5,777 nucleotides of DNA, taken from assembly GCA_003452655.1 (NCBI GenBank), contig DMNR01000047.1:2241-8017 (forward strand). Direction: 5' to 3'. Below are positions 1-5,621 of this stretch, one piece after another. The position numbers and the translations under genes are program-made. The stretch's first letter is position 1, and the number at the start of each line of letters is the position of its first letter. The notes under the pieces are model-generated. The model made no database searches. It saw only the letters and a program-made list of their open reading frames with translations, and was not told the origin of the DNA. Source of the DNA: Actinomycetota bacterium. Lineage in GTDB: Bacteria; Actinomycetota; Actinomycetes; S36-B12; UBA10799.

Positions 1-282
1 GCGCGGCATCGTTCTCCCATTCCGTTGGTTGCGTTCACTCCTAGCCAACGCGTGCGTTCGCAACTTTCCCTGGTCTGGGGTGTGGAGACATTCTTGACCC
101 CCCACGCGGAGACTACTGACGAAATGGTGCAGTTAGTCGACAACGAACTACTCGCTCTGCGGCGGTGTGAACCAGGCGATCGTGTTGTCGTGGTCGCTGG
201 CGTTCCACCGGGAGTCGCCGGAACCACCAACGGAATGCGGGTCCACATCATGGGAACGCAAGAGGTAGACCGCAAGCAGTAG
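1..282 (+). CDS. pyk: Pyruvate kinase, C-terminal part (5' end outside window)
   Basis: This is the last 93 codons of pyruvate kinase, the glycolytic enzyme that turns phosphoenolpyruvate and ADP into pyruvate and ATP in the cytoplasm. The frame is open from base 1, so the gene starts before the window; the TTG at 25 is an internal leucine codon, not a start. The visible part is the C-terminal (regulatory) domain. It shows the family run RHRSPIPLVAFTP (residues 2-14 of the fragment), then WGVETFLTPH, the DEMVQLVD helix and the near-terminal GDRVVVVAGVPPGVAGTTN strand-loop, which resembles actinobacterial pyruvate kinases. The catalytic barrel is outside the window, so activity cannot be judged. 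It ends in TAG 32 bases before the end of convergent bldD. A pyk gene beside bldD is not the arrangement I recall from Streptomyces. Confidence 0.95.
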   Translation, partial: ARHRSPIPLVAFTPSQRVRSQLSLVWGVETFLTPHAETTDEMVQLVDNELLALRRCEPGDRVVVVAGVPPGVAGTTNGMRVHIMGTQEVDRKQ

Positions 283-314
283 GCGTCCCGGTCCGATCTT
301 GGGGGCAGTGCTTG
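283..314. other. Convergent pyk-bldD intergenic gap
   Basis: These 32 bases separate the stop codons of two convergent genes. I see no strong GC-rich hairpin followed by a T tract on either strand. If transcription ends here it probably uses Rho or structures reaching into the bldD 3' end. Confidence 0.6.
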
Positions 315-803
315 CTACTCCATCGCCCTACGGGCTTCTGGATTAAGCACGCCCCAGGCGATGAGTTGTTCCGCCAGCAGACTTGGGGATTCGTCGTAGA
401 TGACGGCGAGGGTTCGCAAGTCGTCTTGGCGGATCGACAGGATTCGGCCGTTGTAGTCGCCACGTTGTGCCTGGATCGCAGCGGCGTAGCGCGCGAGTGG
501 TCCTGCCTTCTCTGCCGGCACCTGGCCAAGTCGTTCGAGGTCCAGGACTAGACGAGGGGGTGGCTCGGCGGCCGGGGCTGGTGCAGCATCGGGAAGCAAC
601 TCTGACACGGGCACGCTGTAGAAGTCGGCGAGCTCAGCGAGCTTCTGGACGGTGACAGCACGGTCTCCGCGCTCGTAGGAGCCGACAACGACGGCCTTCC
701 AGCGTCCACCGGAGCGTTCTTCGACTCCGTGCAAACTCAGGCCTTGCTGCTGGCGGATGGCTCGAAGCTTGGCACCAAGTGCCTTCGCGTAATCGCTGGC
801 CAT
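315..803 (-). CDS. bldD: BldD-family transcriptional regulator (XRE-type HTH, c-di-GMP responsive)
   Basis: This 162-residue protein matches Streptomyces BldD along its length. In Streptomyces BldD is the repressor that, when dimerised by cyclic di-GMP, holds back sporulation genes. An XRE-type helix-turn-helix domain spans about residues 8-70 (LGAKLRAIRQQQGLSLHGVE near its start, then VGSYERGDRAV at 40-50). A Pro/Ala linker covers about 71-83 and the c-di-GMP-binding C-terminal domain about 84-162. The signature RGD-x8-RQDD is intact: R114, D116, R125 and D128 fall at the same numbers as the ligand-contacting residues of Streptomyces BldD, so ligand binding is inferred. The ATG at 803 was chosen because the family N-terminus (SDYAKALGAKLR) begins there and a purine-rich AGGGGGTGA lies just upstream. 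A longer frame from 911 adds unrelated residues. The protein ends a few residues shorter than the Streptomyces one. In non-sporulating actinobacteria its role may be broader than development. Confidence 0.96.
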   Translation of the reverse strand: MASDYAKALGAKLRAIRQQQGLSLHGVEERSGGRWKAVVVGSYERGDRAVTVQKLAELADFYSVPVSELLPDAAPAPAAEPPPRLVLDLERLGQVPAEKAGPLARYAAAIQAQRGDYNGRILSIRQDDLRTLAVIYDESPSLLAEQLIAWGVLNPEARRAME

Positions 804-850
804 CTCACCCCCTGGTGGTCTCGTCGTGATCGTTTGGACTCGCGGGGCAG

Positions 851-880
851 ACGTTACGGAGCGTGACGACTGGTACGCAA
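851..880 (-). promoter_or_regulatory. Predicted bldD promoter
   Basis: On the minus strand, TTGCGT (880-875) and TAACGT (856-851) are separated by 18 bases. They fit the -35 TTGnnn and -10 TAnnnT pattern of the housekeeping sigma factor in actinobacteria. Transcription would begin near 845, giving a leader of roughly 40 bases before the ATG at 803. The -10 lies inside the BldD-box-like palindrome at 853-867. The prediction rests on sequence pattern only. Confidence 0.5.
853..867. promoter_or_regulatory. BldD-box-like operator in front of bldD
   Basis: GTTACGGAGCGTGAC is an imperfect palindrome with GTnAC arms separated by five bases. Compared with the published Streptomyces BldD box (nTnACnC(A/T)GnGTnAn), it matches every specified position except one: G instead of C at 859. 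It overlaps the predicted bldD -10 (851-856) and sits about 57 bases upstream of the bldD start, where a bound BldD dimer would block its own promoter. Autoregulation of bldD is known in Streptomyces; here it is inferred. Confidence 0.6.
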
Positions 881-1001
881 CTTGGGGGCACCAATTGGCC
901 GGATTTCTCAATCGAATGCTCCATCGGCCACCGCAGATCGGCGTGGCAAGGCAAAGACAGCGTCAAATGCGGGTCGCCGCAACTAGTCGCCACGGGTCGT
1001 T

Positions 1002-1009
1002 GGTAGCCT
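1002..1009 (+). promoter_or_regulatory. Candidate pyrR operon promoter (extended -10)
   Basis: TGGTAGCC-T contains a TAnnnT-type -10 (TAGCCT, 1004-1009) preceded by TGG, as in an extended -10. No convincing -35 lies 17-18 bases upstream (around 981-986), which is common in actinobacterial promoters. Transcription would start around 1014-1017, leaving a leader of about 55 bases that holds the whole PyrR-binding hairpin. The placement is tentative. Confidence 0.35.
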
Positions 1010-1028
1010 GACACGTGTTGCACGACGT

Positions 1029-1060
1029 CCTTTAAGCACCGTCCCGTGAGGCGGAGAAGG
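1029..1060 (+). promoter_or_regulatory. PyrR-binding stem-loop sequestering the pyrR Shine-Dalgarno
   Basis: The leader RNA contains UCCCGUGAGGC (1042-1052), which fits the PyrR recognition loop consensus UCCNGNGAGGY known from Bacillus. The expected structure forms around it. A lower stem pairs CCUU (1029-1032) with AAGG (1057-1060). An asymmetric internal loop follows (UAAGCA, 1033-1038, against AG, 1055-1056). An upper stem pairs CCG (1039-1041) with CGG (1052-1054), closed by the conserved loop. AAGG is the start of the AAGGGGG ribosome-binding site of pyrR, whose GTG is at 1071. PyrR bound with UMP would stabilise the hairpin and hide this site. No antiterminator/terminator pair follows. 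This matches the translational repression reported for Mycobacterium smegmatis. Confidence 0.82.
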
Positions 1061-1070
1061 GGGTTCGCGC

Positions 1071-1658
1071 GTGAATTCACCGCGGGTTCGCACGGTCTTC
1101 GAAGCCGAAGACATTGACCGAGTTCTGACTCGGATTTCCCACGAGATCATTGAGCGCGCCAAGGGCGCGGAGAATCTCGTCCTCCTTGGCATCCAATCGC
1201 GCGGAGTGCCACTCGCACGTCGGATCGGCTCCAGGATTTCCAAGTTCGAAGGGATCGACGTCCCCGTCGGCGCTCTTGATATCACCATGTATCGCGATGA
1301 TTTGAGACTTCGACCAGCACGCGCATTGGAGGCTACTGCACTCCCAGATGTGGGAATCGACGGTCGTACGGTCGTCCTCGTAGATGACGTTCTCTTCTCT
1401 GGTCGAACGGTCAGAGCTGCGCTGGACGCGCTCAATGAACTTGGACGTCCGCGCGTGGTCAGGCTCGCCGTACTCGTTGATCGTGGGCACCGGGAACTCC
1501 CGATTCGGGCGGACTATGTGGGGAAGAACCTGCCGACATCGCTGAAGGAGGCCGTCCGCGTCAAGCTGACCGAGATCGATGGGGAAGATGCCGTCACGCT
1601 GTCGTCGGTACCCGACTCGCCGCGTGGTGGGCCTGGACCAGCAGGAGATGCCGCGTGA
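1071..1658 (+). CDS. pyrR: Bifunctional pyr operon RNA-binding regulator / uracil phosphoribosyltransferase PyrR
   Basis: PyrR binds the pyr leader RNA when uridine nucleotides are plentiful, and many members also convert uracil and PRPP to UMP. The 195-residue product has the type I phosphoribosyltransferase fold. It shows [12 protein letters not shown] at 38-49, the [10 protein letters not shown] segment at 68-77, the PRPP-binding signature [13 protein letters not shown] at 101-113 (acidic pair D105/D106) and the family block [20 protein letters not shown] at 136-155. The last 15-20 residues are Gly/Pro/Ala-rich, slightly longer than the roughly 180-residue norm. The GTG at 1071 was chosen because family similarity starts within ten residues and a GAAGGGGG ribosome-binding site precedes it. 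That site forms part of the PyrR-binding hairpin, so PyrR should repress its own translation. Its stop overlaps the pyrB start by four bases (GTGA). Confidence 0.97.
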   Translation: MNSPRVRTVFEAEDIDRVLTRISHEIIERAKGAENLVLLGIQSRGVPLARRIGSRISKFEGIDVPVGALDITMYRDDLRLRPARALEATALPDVGIDGRTVVLVDDVLFSGRTVRAALDALNELGRPRVVRLAVLVDRGHRELPIRADYVGKNLPTSLKEAVRVKLTEIDGEDAVTLSSVPDSPRGGPGPAGDAA

Positions 1659-2626
1659 ACAAACACCTGCTGTCGGCCGGCGATCTCTCCAGGAATGACG
1701 CTCTCCTCGTCCTCGATACGGCAGCTCAACTGGCTCAAGTTGCCGACCGACCAGTCAAGAAGCTGCCGACTCTTCGCGGGAGGACGGTGGTCAACCTCTT
1801 CTTTGAGGACTCGACTCGGACCAGAATCTCTTTCGAAGCGGCGGCCAAACGACTCTCGGCCGATGTGATCAACTTCAGTGCTAAAGGGTCGAGCGTTTCC
1901 AAAGGGGAGAGCCTGAAGGACACCGCTCTCACGCTTGAAGCCATGGGTGCAGATGCGGTTGTGGTTCGCCACGGTTCAAGCGGTGCACCACATCGGCTCG
2001 CCAATTCGGGCTGGATCGGTGGCAGCGTCATCAACGCTGGCGACGGTACCCACGAACACCCCACACAGGCGCTGCTTGATGCTTTCACCCTGCGCGAGAA
2101 GCTAGCCGGCGGTGAAGGAGACCTCGCTGGAAAGAAGGTCACGATTGTCGGCGATGTCCTCCATAGTCGGGTTGCCCGATCAAATGTCCTCTTGCTTTCG
2201 ACGCTCGGTGCCGATGTCACCCTCGTTGCACCGCCGACCCTGCTGCCCGTGGGGGTTGAAACCTGGCCGTGCAAGGTCTCGTACGACCTTGACCCAGTGG
2301 TGCCGGATTCCGATGCAGTGATGATGCTCAGGGTCCAGCTAGAGCGGATGACGGACTCCTACTTCCCGACGGCTCGCGAATACAGCAGGCGTTACGGCCT
2401 TGATAACCACCGCATGTCAATGCTTCGCGAGGAGTCCATCGTGATGCACCCGGGTCCCATGAACCGTGGGATGGAGATCACTGCTGACGTGGCCGACTCG
2501 CGACGGTCGGTGATCGTGGAACAGGTCGCCAACGGCGTGAGTGTTCGCATGGCCGTCTTGTACCTCCTCCTCGGGGGCTACTCCCCAGCGCAAGCCGAAG
2601 CCGAACAGACCGTGGAAGGAAGCTGA
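1655..2626 (+). CDS. pyrB: Aspartate carbamoyltransferase catalytic subunit
   Basis: PyrB condenses carbamoyl phosphate and L-aspartate to N-carbamoyl-aspartate, the first committed step of pyrimidine synthesis. At 323 residues it is of normal length. The carbamoyl-phosphate loop FFEDSTRTR is at 49-57, the SKGES loop with K83 (contributed to the neighbouring subunit's active site) at 82-86, HPTQ at 135-138, the aspartate-binding MLRVQLERM in the second half, and MHPGPMNRG at 264-272. All expected catalytic residues that I can place are present. The GTG start overlaps the pyrR stop (GTGA), and AGGAG at 1643-1647 lies seven bases upstream. No pyrI regulatory-subunit gene appears in the window. 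The adjacent pyrC encodes an intact dihydroorotase, so an ATCase-DHOase complex like that reported for Streptomyces is possible, but that is inference. Confidence 0.98.
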   Translation: MNKHLLSAGDLSRNDALLVLDTAAQLAQVADRPVKKLPTLRGRTVVNLFFEDSTRTRISFEAAAKRLSADVINFSAKGSSVSKGESLKDTALTLEAMGADAVVVRHGSSGAPHRLANSGWIGGSVINAGDGTHEHPTQALLDAFTLREKLAGGEGDLAGKKVTIVGDVLHSRVARSNVLLLSTLGADVTLVAPPTLLPVGVETWPCKVSYDLDPVVPDSDAVMMLRVQLERMTDSYFPTAREYSRRYGLDNHRMSMLREESIVMHPGPMNRGMEITADVADSRRSVIVEQVANGVSVRMAVLYLLLGGYSPAQAEAEQTVEGS

Positions 2627-3927
2627 TGTCCCGCCTCGTCATTTCTGGCGCCTCGATCCTGAATCGGGCCCCCGCCGACATCGTTGTTGCTGGCGACAGG
2701 ATTGTTGAAGTCGGCAAGCCTGGTAGCGCTGACACTTCCGGGGCGCGGGTGATTGATGCCGATGGGCTGATCGCGCTGCCCGGCTTTGTTGACCTGCATA
2801 CCCACTTACGCGAACCTGGCCGTGAGGACGCCGAGACCGTTGAGACGGGTACTCGCGCTGCCGCGCTCGGTGGATTCACCTGCGTCCACGCAATGGCCAA
2901 TACCGAGCCAGTTGCGGATACGGCAGGCGTGGTCGAGCAGGTTTGGCGCCTTGGCAAAGAGGCAGGGTGGTGCGAGGTCCGGCCAGTCGGCGCTGTGACC
3001 GTCGGTCTGTCCGGAACACATATGGCGGAGTTGGGTGCGATGGCCGCCTCAGCGGCGCAAGTTCGGCTCTTCTCCGACGATGGCAAGTGCGTGGACGATG
3101 CAGTGATCATGCGGCGCGCACTTGAGTACGTGAAGGCCTTTGACGGAGCCATTGCCCAACACGCCCAGGAACCGCGCCTCACTGAAGGTGCGCAGATGAA
3201 TGAAGGCGTGCTGTCGGGAACGCTGGGCCTGCGTGGTTGGCCGGCGGTCGCGGAAGAGGCGATCATCGCCAGGGATGTTCTGCTCACGCAGCACGTCAAC
3301 AGTCGGCTACATGTGTGCCATGTGTCGACGGCTGGATCCGTTGAGCTGATCCGCTGGGCCAAGTCAAAGGGCATCAACGTGACTGCGGAGGTCACTCCTC
3401 ACCACCTGCTGCTCACCGATGAACTTGCGCGCAGCTACGACCCCCATTTCAAAGTGAATCCGCCGCTGCGAACCACGGAAGACGTGTTGGCGCTGCGAGA
3501 GGGATTGGCGGACGGAACGATCGATGCTGTTGCCACTGACCATGCGCCGCATCCCTCAGAGGACAAAGAGTGCGAATGGAGTGCCGCGGCGTTCGGCATG
3601 TTGGGCCTTGAGACGGCGCTATCGGTCGTCATCGAGTCCATGGTCAATACCGGCCTGCTTGACTGGGCAGGCGTGGCAGACCGCATGTCGGTACGTCCGG
3701 CAGCGATCGGGCGGGTCAAAGACCAAGGTGGGCTTCTGGAGCCTGGGCAGCCAGCCCACGTGACTCTCGTGGACGAATCCGTGTCCTGGACCGTTCGCCC
3801 AGAAGAACTCGCGAGCAGGAGTCGGAACACGCCCTACCGCGAGCGTGTTCTCCCAGGCCGGGTAGTACACACCATTTTCAATGGCAAGCCCACCGTGATT
3901 GACGGCCGGACCGAGCGGGTGCACTGA
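2626..3927 (+). CDS. pyrC: Dihydroorotase (class I, zinc enzyme)
   Basis: PyrC cyclises N-carbamoyl-aspartate to dihydroorotate, the third step of UMP synthesis. The 433-residue product is an amidohydrolase-fold class I dihydroorotase. By analogy with Bacillus enzymes the zinc ligands are all present: H58 and H60 in DLHTHLREPG, D151 in FSDDGK, H179 in AQHA, H232 in LHVCHVS, and the catalytic base D305 in TDHAPH. R62 after the HxH motif and VNPPLR would bind substrate. This is therefore an active enzyme, not one of the inactive DHOase-like partners found with some ATCases. The ATG overlaps the pyrB stop by one base (TGATG), and AAGGA at 2616-2620 serves as ribosome-binding site. The long open frame on the opposite strand (2478-3395) is a codon-bias shadow. 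Confidence 0.98.
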   Translation: MSRLVISGASILNRAPADIVVAGDRIVEVGKPGSADTSGARVIDADGLIALPGFVDLHTHLREPGREDAETVETGTRAAALGGFTCVHAMANTEPVADTAGVVEQVWRLGKEAGWCEVRPVGAVTVGLSGTHMAELGAMAASAAQVRLFSDDGKCVDDAVIMRRALEYVKAFDGAIAQHAQEPRLTEGAQMNEGVLSGTLGLRGWPAVAEEAIIARDVLLTQHVNSRLHVCHVSTAGSVELIRWAKSKGINVTAEVTPHHLLLTDELARSYDPHFKVNPPLRTTEDVLALREGLADGTIDAVATDHAPHPSEDKECEWSAAAFGMLGLETALSVVIESMVNTGLLDWAGVADRMSVRPAAIGRVKDQGGLLEPGQPAHVTLVDESVSWTVRPEELASRSRNTPYRERVLPGRVVHTIFNGKPTVIDGRTERVH

Positions 3928-4466
3928 TGTCGCGTCTCCTGCTCGTGCTCATCGTCGTGGCGGTCATCGCACTGGCGTTGTGGGCGATGTCTCGCAGTTG
4001 GCGTCGACGTGTTGCTGCTGGCGCGAATATTCCACCGCTGCCCAGTCCCGCGGAGCTAGCTGGCGACGGTGCCGTCACGGTTTCGCATGCCACCTACTTG
4101 GGGACGGTGACAGGCGAGCATTGGCTTGACCGAGTCGCCGCGCAAGGCCTCGGACATCGTGGACCGGCATCCGTTGCGGTGTCCAGCGATGGCCTCATGA
4201 TCGATCGTGTCGGCACAGATGTGCTGCAGATCCCGCGCCACGCGATCTCGGACGTCGTGCTTGGACGTGGGCTCGCGGGTCGGGTGTATGGCAAGGAGGG
4301 CGTCATCATCGTCTCTTGGACATGGGGTGAAGTGCCGTTGCAGACGGGCATCCGGATCCCAGATGAGCAGGGGCGTGCAGCGATCTTTTCCGCCTTGGCA
4401 CAATTGCCGAGCGGGCAGCAATGGGGCGGCAGCAATCGCTTCGAAACCCCAATTGGGGAGGGGTAG
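3927..4466 (+). CDS. Single-pass membrane protein with PH-like domain, conserved in actinobacterial pyr operons, function unknown
   Basis: The function is not established. The 179-residue product begins with a hydrophobic helix at about residues 4-21 (LLLVLIVVAVIALALWAM). It is followed by the basic stretch RSWRRR at 23-28, which by the positive-inside rule puts the C-terminal part in the cytoplasm. After a short Pro/Ala-rich linker (about 33-48), residues 50-165 are rich in beta strands (HATYLGTV, ASVAVSSDGLMIDR, VIIVSWTWGEV) and end in a probable helix (RAAIFSALAQL), resembling bacterial PH-like domains. A gene of similar size and layout lies between pyrC and carA in Mycobacterium tuberculosis (Rv1382, as I recall) and Streptomyces. 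The ATG overlaps the pyrC stop by one base (TGATG), with only a weak GAGCGGGTG upstream, so translation probably depends on coupling. A membrane tether for pyrimidine enzymes or a sensor role would be speculation. Confidence 0.85.
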   Translation: MSRLLLVLIVVAVIALALWAMSRSWRRRVAAGANIPPLPSPAELAGDGAVTVSHATYLGTVTGEHWLDRVAAQGLGHRGPASVAVSSDGLMIDRVGTDVLQIPRHAISDVVLGRGLAGRVYGKEGVIIVSWTWGEVPLQTGIRIPDEQGRAAIFSALAQLPSGQQWGGSNRFETPIGEG

Positions 4467-4469
4467 AAA

Positions 4470-5618
4470 GTGACATCACAGCGCACACGGAGTCCAGGTC
4501 TGCTGGTACTCGAGGACGGGCGGGTGTTTCGGGGGAAGTCGTTCGGCGCATCAGGAAGCGCATTCGGCGAGGCCGTCTTTGCCACGGGTATGTCCGGCTA
4601 TCAGGAGACACTCACCGATCCCTCGTACCAACGCCAGATCGTGGTGATGACTGCCCCACACATTGGCAACACCGGGATGAACGACGAGGACGAGGAATCG
4701 CGACGGATTTGGGTATCGGGATTTGTGGTCCGCGACCCCAGCCGAATCGCCAGTAACTGGCGTTCGCAGCGAACTCTCAACGACGACCTTGAGGAGAACG
4801 GCGTCGTGGGTGTCAGCGACATCGACACACGGGCGCTGACCCGGCACTTGCGCGATCGCGGTGCCATGCGCGCGGGTGTCTTCGCCGGTGCCGACGCCCA
4901 GCGTCCCGTGGCAGAACTGATTGCCGCCGTGGGGGCCAGTCCGGCCATGGCAGGTGCAGACCTGTCCGCTGAGGTGACTACGCAGGCCGCGTACACGGTC
5001 GCGGCACATGGGCAGCGTCGATTCCGAGTCGCGGCCATTGACCTCGGGATCAAGGCCATGACCCCGCAAATGATGGCTGCACGAGGGATTGAGGTCGTGG
5101 TCCTACCTGCGGATACAACGCCGGAGCAGCTCTCTGCACTCGACCTTGACGGACTCTTTCTCTCGAACGGTCCGGGCGACCCGGCGACCGCTGATGGTCC
5201 GGTCGGGCTGGTCCGTTGGGCCCTCGGACAACGTCTGCCGGTGTTTGGGATTTGCTTCGGCAACCAGATTCTTGCCCGCGCGCTTGGGTACAGCACGTAC
5301 AAGCTCCAGTTCGGCCATCGCGGAATCAACCAGCCAGTCATGGATCTCTCGACCGGCAAGGTCGAGATCACCTCGCAGAACCACGGCTTTGCGGTGCAGG
5401 CACAACCCGGCGAGGTCATCGAAACAGAGTTCGGTCGTGCCCGTGTCAGTCACCTTGGGCTCAACGACAATGTGGTCGAGGGTGTGGAGTGCCTCGACGT
5501 CCCCGCCTTCTCCGTTCAGTACCACCCGGAAGCGGCTGCAGGTCCGCACGATTCCGCCTACCTATTCGATCGCTTCGTCGACCTCATGACACAGACCACT
5601 GCGAAGGAAGGGAGCTGA
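4470..5618 (+). CDS. carA: Carbamoyl phosphate synthetase, small (glutamine amidotransferase) subunit
   Basis: CarA hydrolyses glutamine and passes ammonia through a tunnel to CarB for carbamoyl phosphate synthesis, supplying both pyrimidines and arginine. The 382-residue length is normal. The N-terminal CarA domain shows LVLEDGRVFRG, ATGMSGYQETLTDPSY and the PHIGNTGMN segment. The class I glutamine amidotransferase domain has SNGPGDP at 232-238, the nucleophile C262 in FGICFGNQ, QNHGF, and H352/E354 in VQYHPEA, completing the Cys-His-Glu triad. The GTG at 4470 was chosen because GGAGGGG at 4457-4463 lies six bases upstream and family similarity begins about ten residues in. It starts three bases after the preceding stop, with the ribosome-binding site inside the end of that gene. 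No separate promoter is visible, so expression should follow pyr control; arginine-linked control would need another site. Confidence 0.98.
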   Translation: MTSQRTRSPGLLVLEDGRVFRGKSFGASGSAFGEAVFATGMSGYQETLTDPSYQRQIVVMTAPHIGNTGMNDEDEESRRIWVSGFVVRDPSRIASNWRSQRTLNDDLEENGVVGVSDIDTRALTRHLRDRGAMRAGVFAGADAQRPVAELIAAVGASPAMAGADLSAEVTTQAAYTVAAHGQRRFRVAAIDLGIKAMTPQMMAARGIEVVVLPADTTPEQLSALDLDGLFLSNGPGDPATADGPVGLVRWALGQRLPVFGICFGNQILARALGYSTYKLQFGHRGINQPVMDLSTGKVEITSQNHGFAVQAQPGEVIETEFGRARVSHLGLNDNVVEGVECLDVPAFSVQYHPEAAAGPHDSAYLFDRFVDLMTQTTAKEGS

Positions 5619-5621
5619 CTC

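Larger units (their letters stand above)
804..1070. other. Divergent bldD-pyrR regulatory region
   Basis: This 267-base stretch between the divergent starts holds no credible gene; open frames crossing it lack family resemblance and good ribosome-binding sites. The left part (804-880) carries the bldD leader, promoter and BldD-box-like site. The right part (about 1004-1070) carries the presumed pyrR promoter and the PyrR-binding leader. The middle (about 881-1000) shows only weak features: a 6-base inverted repeat TGGCCG/CGGCCA (896-901 and 925-930) with a 23-base loop, and three GTCG repeats (973, 986, 996). Confidence 0.75.

Noticed and set aside
308..350. Nested inverted repeats GTGCTT/AAGCAC (308-313, 345-350) and GCCC-TAC-GGGC (325-335) as a pyk terminator
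   Set aside because: The stems are only 6 and 4 bases long, the outer loop is long, no T tract follows on either strand, and most of the structure is bldD coding sequence.
804..911. N-terminal extension of the bldD frame to an ATG at 911 (198 residues)
   Set aside because: The added 36 residues have no resemblance to BldD, would overlap the predicted promoter and operator, and the ATG at 803 has a good ribosome-binding site and the family N-terminus.
896..930. Inverted repeat TGGCCG/CGGCCA as an operator or terminator
   Set aside because: A 6-base stem with a 23-base loop in GC-rich DNA is expected by chance, and it is not aligned with any promoter element.
826..1011. 61-codon open frame in the bldD-pyrR spacer
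   Set aside because: It crosses the bldD promoter region, has no convincing ribosome-binding site at its ATG and no recognisable similarity.
2478..3395. 305-codon open frame on the minus strand opposite pyrC
   Set aside because: It lies wholly opposite well-supported pyrB/pyrC coding sequence, has a low-complexity Ser/Arg/Pro/Thr-rich translation typical of a high-GC antisense shadow, and shows no family motif.
4601..5419. 272-codon open frame on the minus strand opposite carA
   Set aside because: Same shadow pattern: Arg/Ser/Pro/Ala-rich translation without motifs, opposite a complete carA with its catalytic triad.
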